Part shown: positions 1-5,180 of the stretch, piece by piece
Layout of the letters: each line of letters begins with the position of its first letter
Numbering within the stretch: the first letter of the stretch is position 1
From: Pirellulales bacterium
Lineage (GTDB): Bacteria; Planctomycetota; Planctomycetia; Pirellulales; JALHLM01
Assembly (NCBI GenBank): GCA_022844585.1
Contig: JALHLM010000439.1
Coordinates: 1 to 5,180 of the forward strand
DNA: 5,180 nucleotides
Direction of reading: 5' to 3'
Notes under the pieces: model-generated
Told to the model about the DNA's origin: nothing
What the model saw: the letters and a program-made list of their open reading frames with translations, nothing else
The model's database searches: none
Program-made: the position numbers and the translations under genes

Positions 1-1
1 G

Positions 2-3000
2 GACGTGGCGCTGGTCACCGAGAATGCGTCGGCGGATTCCGCGACGCGGTCGATGTCGCGCAGTTTGGAAGACCCGGCATTCGCGGGACGCGTGGCCGAG
101 GTGTCGAGGGATCTCGCTTACCATGTGACCTACGACGGCCGCCGCAGCGAGACGTATCGCGTCAAGGTTTTCGACTACCCGGCGGTGGAGCGGGTCGACG
201 CGATCCTGCATTATCCTGCGTTCACAGCGAAGGAATCGCAGACGATCGAAGACATTCGCCATGTCACCGCGGTGGAAGGGACGGAGTTGACGCTGATCGC
301 GCGGCTGAACAAGCCGGTGCGCGAAGCGCGCTTCAAGGACGAGAAGTTCGGCGATCTCGCGTTGACGGCCGATGCGGACGATCCTCGCGTGGTGCGGACG
401 ACGTTGACGTTGAAGGACTCGCGGCGCCTCAGCTCCGAGTTGATCGACGCCGAAGGACGCCAGCAAAAGCAGGCCACGGAGATTGCCATCAAGGTGCTGC
501 CGAATAATCCGGCGACGATCACGATGAAGCGGCCGGCCGGAGATGCGCAAGTGTCGCCACTGGAGGAATTGGAGTTGATGGCGGAGTTGGCCGACGACTA
601 CGGCGTCTCGCAACGAGGCATTCAATTCACGACCGCCGATGGCGAGGCGCACGAGGTGACACTCGGCGGCGGCGAATCGATCGCCAAGAAGATCGAGGCG
701 AGTCACCTGCTGGATTTCGAGAGTCTGCAGGCGGAGCCGGATCAACTCGTCTCGTTCTACTTCTGGGCGGAAGACATCGGCCCGGACGGCCAGCCGCGGC
801 GGACGCTGGGCGACATGTATTTCGCCGAGGTGCGACCGTTCGAGGAGATTTTCCGCGAAGGAGAGGCGCCCAGCGGAGGCGAACAACAGCAGCAGCAACA
901 GCAGGCCGGCGGCGCGATGCAGGCCGTCGAGGAGTTGGTGGAGTTGCAGAAGCAAATCATCGCCGCCACGTGGAAGCTGATTCGCCGTGAGACGCGGGAA
1001 AAACCGAGCGAGGAATTCGCGGCGGACAGTCAACTGCTGGTCGAATCGCAGCAGCAGGCAATCGAACAGGCGACCGAGGCGGCGCAGGAGTTGACGGATC
1101 CGAAGTCGATGCAGGCGATGGAAGCGGCCGTGAAGGCGATGGGCGAGGCGTTTCAACGCCTGCAGGCCGCGCACGACAACGCCGCGCCGGCGGAACACAA
1201 GCAGGCGCTCACGGCGGAGCAGACCGCGTATCAAGCATTGCTACGCTTGCGCGCGCGGGAATTTGAAGTGGTGCAGAGCAATTCGCCCCAGAGCCCTGGT
1301 CAGGCGTCGGGCGGCGGGAATCGCTCGCAGCGACAATTAAATGAGTTGGAATTGTCGAACGACGAGAACCGCTATGAGACGCAGAGCGCCGCGCAGGCGC
1401 AGCAGGACCAGCGGCAAGCTCAGCAGCGCGAGACGCGCGAGGTATTGAATCGGCTCAAGGAATTGGCGGAGCGACAGACGGATCTCAACGAACGGCTGCG
1501 CGAACTGCAATCGCAGCTGCAGGCGGCGGAGACGGAGGAACAGCGGGCCGAGATCGAGCGACAACTCAAGCGGCTCCGCGAGCAGCAGCAGGAGATTCTG
1601 CGCGACACCGACACGCTGCAGGAGCGGTTGGAGCAAGAACAGAACCGCGACCGCATGGCCGAGACGCGTGAGCAACTGCAGGAAACTCGCGAAAACGTGC
1701 GCGAGGCCTCGGAGGCGCTGGAGCAAGGACAGCTCTCGGAGGCGCTCACCGAAGGGACCCGGGCGGGGAATGAATTGAACGAATTGCGCGATCGGGTGCG
1801 GGAAAATTCCTCGGAACAATTCACCGAGGAGATGACCGAGATGCGGAACGAGGCGCGGGAGTTGGAAGAGCGTCAACAGAAGCTGGCCGAGCAACTCGAT
1901 GCAATGAATCGGCGCGAAGAACAGCCAACTTTACGTGACAATGGCGAACGGGCGGGAGCGCGCGAGAATCTTCAACAACAACGCGAGCAATTGGAAAAGC
2001 TCCTGGAGCGGATGCGGAGCACCGTGCAGGAAGCGGAACAGACGGAACCGCTCCTGGCGCAGGAGTTGTATGAAACGGTGCAGGACGCCGCGGAACGCCG
2101 CCTGGACGAAGCGCTCGAAGTGACCGATCGACTGGTCGAGGCCGGAATTCCGCGCGAGGCGCGGCAGGTCGCCGATCAGGCTGGCGAGGGAATCCGGCAG
2201 CTGCGTGCCGGCGTCGAGCGGGCCGCGGAGAACGTGCTGCCCAATGAGGCGGAAGCGCTTCGACGCGCCGAACAGCAGTTAGATCGTTTAGCGGAAGAGT
2301 TGAATCGCGAGCTGCAGCCAGCGGCCAGCGAAACGCCGGGCGACTCGCCGAATAGCGAGCCCGCGGATCCGAACGCGACTCCGCCACAGGATGGATCGAG
2401 TCGCGCGCAGGGCAATGAAAGTGAAGGCCAAGAACCGGGAGCGTCGCCATCGGAATCGCCGAGTGAAGGCGATACCCCGGGAGGTCAACAACCGGGGCAA
2501 GGCGAACAATCCTCGCAACAGCGGGGTGATGGCCAGTCAGGCGAACAGCCGGGACAGCAACCCGAGGGCGGTGAGCCTTCCGATTCGCCGTCAGGTCGTG
2601 AGGGCGAATCCAGCGAAGGTGAACCGAGCGGCACGCCTGGTTCAAATCCTTCGGGCCAACCCAATCAGAATGCACGAGGCCAGCAGCGCGGCGGCGGCGG
2701 TGATAACCAACAGGCAAGTTTTGAGCAGTTTTTAGAGGGAATTGAAGGCGGCCCCAGCGGGCCTGGCGGACCGATCACAGGCGAAGGATATCGCGAGTGG
2801 GCCGACGGGATGCGCGAAGTGGAGGAGTTGATCGAAGATCCAGACTTGCGCGCCGAGGCGGCGCGAATTCGTGATCGTGTGCGGGGCGAACGCGAGGAAT
2901 ACAAACGACATTCGCAGGAGCCGGATCCGAAGAAATTGCAGGAGTTGATCGCCGAGCCGTTGATGGAATTGCGCGTGCGGATTCGGGAAGAGATTCGCAA

Positions 3001-3106
3001 ACGGGAATCGCCGGACGCCTTGGCGCCGATCGACCGCGACCCGGTGCCGCCGCAGTTCAGCGAAGGCGTACGGCGTTACTACGAGCGACTGGGGAGCGGC
3101 GAATGA
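2..3106 (+). CDS. Giant coiled-coil, probably membrane-anchored periplasmic protein (planctomycete DUF4175-like), 5' partial
   Basis: The reading frame is open to the left edge and the first visible residues already lie inside a beta domain, so the GTG at 5 is probably internal and the true start, with its expected N-terminal membrane helices, is upstream. Numbering from that GTG, the layout is: Ig-like beta segments at about 1-165 (a DPAFAGRV motif near 23-30) and 165-280 (an ADDYGV motif at 196-201); a Gln7 run at 294-300; helical coiled coil at about 306-424; a short Ser/Gly/Pro break at about 425-445; a long Glu/Gln/Arg/Leu heptad rod to about 771; a disordered linker at 772-903; and a conserved helical cap at 906-1033 ending in IDRDPVPP and RRYYERLG. 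There is no cysteine and no membrane helix in the visible part. Such proteins are often misnamed Smc because of the coiled coil, but no Walker A or ABC signature is visible. The stop overlaps the next gene's start. Family membership is recalled from architecture; the molecular function is unknown, and a structural or scaffold role in a MoxR/VWA envelope system is inferred. Confidence 0.85.
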   Translation, partial: DVALVTENASADSATRSMSRSLEDPAFAGRVAEVSRDLAYHVTYDGRRSETYRVKVFDYPAVERVDAILHYPAFTAKESQTIEDIRHVTAVEGTELTLIARLNKPVREARFKDEKFGDLALTADADDPRVVRTTLTLKDSRRLSSELIDAEGRQQKQATEIAIKVLPNNPATITMKRPAGDAQVSPLEELELMAELADDYGVSQRGIQFTTADGEAHEVTLGGGESIAKKIEASHLLDFESLQAEPDQLVSFYFWAEDIGPDGQPRRTLGDMYFAEVRPFEEIFREGEAPSGGEQQQQQQQAGGAMQAVEELVELQKQIIAATWKLIRRETREKPSEEFAADSQLLVESQQQAIEQATEAAQELTDPKSMQAMEAAVKAMGEAFQRLQAAHDNAAPAEHKQALTAEQTAYQALLRLRAREFEVVQSNSPQSPGQASGGGNRSQRQLNELELSNDENRYETQSAAQAQQDQRQAQQRETREVLNRLKELAERQTDLNERLRELQSQLQAAETEEQRAEIERQLKRLREQQQEILRDTDTLQERLEQEQNRDRMAETREQLQETRENVREASEALEQGQLSEALTEGTRAGNELNELRDRVRENSSEQFTEEMTEMRNEARELEERQQKLAEQLDAMNRREEQPTLRDNGERAGARENLQQQREQLEKLLERMRSTVQEAEQTEPLLAQELYETVQDAAERRLDEALEVTDRLVEAGIPREARQVADQAGEGIRQLRAGVERAAENVLPNEAEALRRAEQQLDRLAEELNRELQPAASETPGDSPNSEPADPNATPPQDGSSRAQGNESEGQEPGASPSESPSEGDTPGGQQPGQGEQSSQQRGDGQSGEQPGQQPEGGEPSDSPSGREGESSEGEPSGTPGSNPSGQPNQNARGQQRGGGGDNQQASFEQFLEGIEGGPSGPGGPITGEGYREWADGMREVEELIEDPDLRAEAARIRDRVRGEREEYKRHSQEPDPKKLQELIAEPLMELRVRIREEIRKRESPDALAPIDRDPVPPQFSEGVRRYYERLGSGE
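884..904 (+). repeat. CAA/CAG run encoding seven glutamines
   Basis: Seven consecutive Gln codons (residues 294-300 of the coiled-coil protein) are flanked by Gly-rich residues. They sit exactly between the last beta domain and the start of the helical rod, so they look like a flexible hinge. The codons are mixed CAA and CAG, so this is an imperfect trinucleotide repeat and less prone to slippage than a pure CAG run. Confidence 0.7.
2318..2713 (+). other. Low-complexity linker coding segment (Ser/Gly/Pro/Glu/Gln-rich, disordered)
   Basis: This part of the coiled-coil gene encodes residues 772-903, almost entirely Ser, Gly, Pro, Glu, Gln, Asp and Asn, with very few hydrophobic residues. Short motifs such as GEQPGQQ, SGEQPG and EGEPSG recur, but the DNA under them varies, so this is degenerate repetition and not a perfect tandem array. 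It separates the helical rod from the conserved C-terminal cap and is probably an extended flexible tether. Confidence 0.8.
3091..3096 (+). promoter_or_regulatory. Ribosome binding site for the VWA/GATase gene
   Basis: GGGGAG, containing a GGAG Shine-Dalgarno core at 3093-3096, ends six bases before the ATG at 3103. It lies inside the last codons of the upstream gene. Together with the ATGA stop/start overlap it fixes the start choice and suggests translational coupling between the two genes. The match is short and the region is purine- and G-rich anyway, so it is supportive but not decisive. Confidence 0.55.
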
Positions 3107-5180
3107 TCGTGGCGGCGCTCGTCTGGGGATCGCCCGAGTGGCTGGCGGGGGCGTTCGCGCTGTGCGTCGCGGCCGCAGTCGTGTTGCTGCTGGCGTATTG
3201 GCGCGCCCCATCGTCGCGCGGGTTGCGACTGGCGGCCGGCGCGCTCAAGGCCGTGGCGATCGTGGCGCTGGGGCTTTGTTTGCTGGAGCCGCTGCTGACT
3301 GGCACGAAACCACGGCGCGGCGCGAATGCCTTCGTGGTGTTGGCCGATAACAGCCAGAGCATGCGGATCGGCGACGGTACGCCGGCGCGGCCGCGTGCGG
3401 ATGTGCTGCGTGAGCAACTGACGGGCGACGCGACGTGGAGAACGCGGCTCGGGCAGGATTTTGACGTTCGCAACTATGTATTTGATTCGCATCTCCGCGC
3501 CGTGGCCGGCTTCGAATCGCTCGATTTCGACGGCGAGAGCAGTGCGCTCCAATCGTCATTGACGACGGTCGCGAAGCGTTTTCGCGGATTGCCGCTCGCG
3601 GGCGTAATGCTGTTCACCGATGGCAACGGGACCGATCTTGCGGACGTGGACTGGTCCGAACTGCCGCCGATCTATCCGGTGCTTCCGAAGGCAGATGCGG
3701 CGCCGCGGGACGTGAACCTGCAAGCCCTGGCGGCCAGCCAAACCAACTTCGAATCCGCGCCGGTGCTGGTCCGCGCGGATGTTGCCGGCGCGGGAGTGCC
3801 GGGGCAGGAAGTCGCGGCGGTATTGATTGACGAGAGCGGTCGCGAATTCCAACGGCAACGGGCGAGTCTCAGCGGCGACGGCAAACCCGCGGCGTTCCGC
3901 TTTCAGTTGCGACCGGACAAGCCGGGAATCAGCTTTTATACCGTGCAGGCTTCTCTGTCGAGCGAAGCGGGCGAGGCGCTCAAGCCGGTAACGGAACGCA
4001 CGACTTCGGAACAAACGCTGGCGAACAACAGCCGGATGTTCGTTGTCGATCGCGGCGGCGGGCCGTATCGGGTGCTGTACGTCTCGGGTCGGCCGAATTG
4101 GGAATTCAAATTCCTCCGCCGCGCGGAGCAGGAGGACGATCAGGTCAAGCTCGTTGGCCTGATTCGCATCGCGAAGCGGCAACCGAAGTTCGATTTTCGC
4201 GATGCGCGGACGCGCCGCGACAATCAGTTATTCGAAGGCTTCGACAATCCCGACGCGGATACGGCCGAACAGCATGACGAACCGGTGCTGATTCGACTGG
4301 GACTCGAAGAAGACGATAAGGAAGGCGTCGAACTACGCGACGGTTTTCCCAAGGCCGCCGACGAACTGTACCGCTACGACGCGATCATTCTGGACGACAT
4401 CGAGGCCGAGTTCTTCACGCAGGATCAGTTGACGTTGCTGCGGAGCTTCGTCAGCCAGCGCGGCGGCGGCTTGCTGATGATGGGCGGGCCGGATTCGTTC
4501 ACCTCCGGCAAATACGATCGCACGCCGGTCGGCGAGTTGCTGCCTGTTTATCTGGACCACGCTGAGGATGGTGAGAGCCCGTTGGATGGCGAGTATCGAT
4601 TGGCGCTGACCCGTGAAGGCTGGTTGCAGCCGTGGGTGCGAACCCGCGAGACCGAGGATTCGGAGCGACAACGGTTGCTCGCCATGCCGGCGTTTCGCAG
4701 CATCAGCGGCGCGCGGGCGATCAAGCCCGGCGCCAGCGTACTGGCCGAAGTGAGCGACGGGGAGACAACCCATCCGGCGCTCGTGGCGCAGCGCTTCGGT
4801 AAAGGCCGGGCCGGCGCGATGTTGCTCGGAGATTATTGGCGCTGGAACCTGCAGCGCGAAAAGCCCGAGGAGGATGATTTCGACCGGGCCTGGCGACAGA
4901 CGGTGCGCTGGCTGGTGAGCGACGTGCCAAAGCGCGTGGAAGTCGAAACACAGCGCAAGCAGGACAGCGCCGCACCGGCGACGGAGATCGCGGTGCGCGT
5001 GCGCGACGCCGAGTATCTGCCGCTCGACAACGCTCAGGTCGCAATCTGCATCACCGGGCCAGACGGCAAACCGATCACGCTGGCAGGTGAACCGGACGAT
5101 CGAGAGCCGGGGTTGTATTCGACGACGTATGTGGCGCGCGAGCCCGGCGCGTATCGTGCGACCGTGAAGATCGGAAGAGC
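3103..5180 (+). CDS. Membrane-anchored VWA domain protein with a cysteine-less glutamine-amidotransferase-like domain, 3' partial
   Basis: The frame is open from ATG at 3103 to the right edge (692 codons) with no stop. Two hydrophobic helices at about residues 11-32 and 43-65 form a membrane hairpin, which should place the rest in the periplasm. A VWA domain follows (about 75-200): a metal-site DxSxS motif at D82-N-S84-Q-S86, Ser146/Ser147 where the MIDAS threonine is expected, and FTDG at 171-174. A beta-rich segment spans about 203-316. A class I GATase-fold domain runs from about 322 to 590, with landmarks VSGRPNWEFKF (327-337), IILDDIEAEFFT (428-439), GGGLLMMGG (454-462) and GKGRAG near 566-571. 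It contains no cysteine, so it cannot use the usual Cys nucleophile and is probably a binding module. An Ig-like domain starts near 626 and is cut off. The ATG is supported by GGGGAG six bases upstream and by the ATGA overlap. These features match planctomycete proteins usually labelled 'glutamine amidotransferase' or VWA protein. The substrate or partner is unknown. The last few codons are probably adapter sequence. Confidence 0.87.
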   Translation, partial: MIVAALVWGSPEWLAGAFALCVAAAVVLLLAYWRAPSSRGLRLAAGALKAVAIVALGLCLLEPLLTGTKPRRGANAFVVLADNSQSMRIGDGTPARPRADVLREQLTGDATWRTRLGQDFDVRNYVFDSHLRAVAGFESLDFDGESSALQSSLTTVAKRFRGLPLAGVMLFTDGNGTDLADVDWSELPPIYPVLPKADAAPRDVNLQALAASQTNFESAPVLVRADVAGAGVPGQEVAAVLIDESGREFQRQRASLSGDGKPAAFRFQLRPDKPGISFYTVQASLSSEAGEALKPVTERTTSEQTLANNSRMFVVDRGGGPYRVLYVSGRPNWEFKFLRRAEQEDDQVKLVGLIRIAKRQPKFDFRDARTRRDNQLFEGFDNPDADTAEQHDEPVLIRLGLEEDDKEGVELRDGFPKAADELYRYDAIILDDIEAEFFTQDQLTLLRSFVSQRGGGLLMMGGPDSFTSGKYDRTPVGELLPVYLDHAEDGESPLDGEYRLALTREGWLQPWVRTRETEDSERQRLLAMPAFRSISGARAIKPGASVLAEVSDGETTHPALVAQRFGKGRAGAMLLGDYWRWNLQREKPEEDDFDRAWRQTVRWLVSDVPKRVEVETQRKQDSAAPATEIAVRVRDAEYLPLDNAQVAICITGPDGKPITLAGEPDDREPGLYSTTYVAREPGAYRATVKIGR
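5168..5180 (+). other. Probable Illumina adapter remnant at the sequence end
   Basis: The last 13 bases are AGATCGGAAGAGC, identical to the shared start of standard Illumina TruSeq adapters, and the match ends exactly at the right edge. The same stretch reads in frame as part of the second gene (ending V-K-I-G-R), so a few of these bases could also be genomic, but an exact terminal match by chance is very unlikely. The left edge shows no reverse-complement counterpart. Confidence 0.85.

Noticed and set aside
5..7. GTG as the true start of the coiled-coil gene
   Set aside because: The frame is open to the left edge, no membrane or signal segment follows, and the first residues already belong to a beta domain, so the start is probably upstream of the window.
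1337..1894. A Leu-rich 185-codon - strand frame that could look like a membrane protein
   Set aside because: It is the complement of Glu/Gln/Arg codons in the heptad rod: CAG and GAG read backwards give CTG and CTC leucines. The hydrophobicity is a mirror artefact.
1445..2317. Smc/Rad50-like chromosome partition ATPase, suggested by the long coiled coil
   Set aside because: No Walker A, Walker B or ABC signature and no hinge are visible, and the flanking Ig-like domains and VWA neighbour point to the envelope instead.
2318..2713. A tandem DNA repeat or mobile-element insertion in the linker
   Set aside because: The short motifs are degenerate at DNA level with no constant unit length, no flanking duplications and no frame disruption.
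1821..2717. A 298-codon open frame on the - strand, opposite the coiled-coil rod and linker
   Set aside because: It lies wholly antisense to a convincing protein. Its translation is Arg/Pro/Ala/His-rich without domain features, as expected when a GC-rich, biased-codon gene is read on the other strand.
2391..2735. A 114-codon + strand frame overlapping the linker
   Set aside because: It is an out-of-frame reading of the low-complexity linker, rich in Arg/Asn/Ala, with no independent start signal that I can support.
3556..4182. A 208-codon - strand frame opposite the VWA/GATase gene
   Set aside because: The + strand frame carries recognisable VWA and GATase motifs across the same bases; the antisense product is Arg-rich and featureless.

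Overview
The window is a tightly packed stretch of coding DNA, about 5.2 kb long, holding two long genes on the + strand. Both are cut by the window edges. There is no intergenic space: the genes overlap by four bases (ATGA). I see no RNA gene, insertion sequence, CRISPR array, promoter or terminator. The sequence is GC-rich by eye. The protein architectures (a giant Glu/Gln/Arg-rich coiled-coil protein followed by a membrane-anchored von Willebrand factor A / glutamine-amidotransferase-fold protein) match gene clusters I know from Planctomycetota. A Pirellula-like planctomycete, probably from a metagenome assembly, is the best guess. The phylum is inferred from protein style and not from a marker gene.

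Bases 2-3106 hold the 3' part of the coiled-coil gene. It encodes beta-rich Ig-like segments, a Gln run, a long charged helical rod in two parts, a roughly 130-residue disordered Ser/Gly/Pro/Glu/Gln linker, and a conserved helical C-terminal cap. The membrane-spanning N-terminus expected in this family lies upstream of the window. Bases 3103-5180 hold the 5' part of the second gene. It encodes two N-terminal membrane helices, a VWA domain with a metal-binding DxSxS motif, a beta domain, a GATase-like domain without any cysteine, and the beginning of a C-terminal Ig-like domain.

The two products are probably made together by translational coupling and probably both face the periplasm. In related genomes such genes sit next to a MoxR-type AAA+ ATPase and a DUF58 protein, so the window is likely the distal part of a MoxR/VWA operon. 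That system has no established function in planctomycetes. Its likely role is assembly or quality control of envelope complexes, which is inference.

The last 13 bases (5168-5180) are exactly the common Illumina adapter start, AGATCGGAAGAGC. The right edge is therefore very probably an assembly artefact, and the final codons of the second gene should not be trusted.
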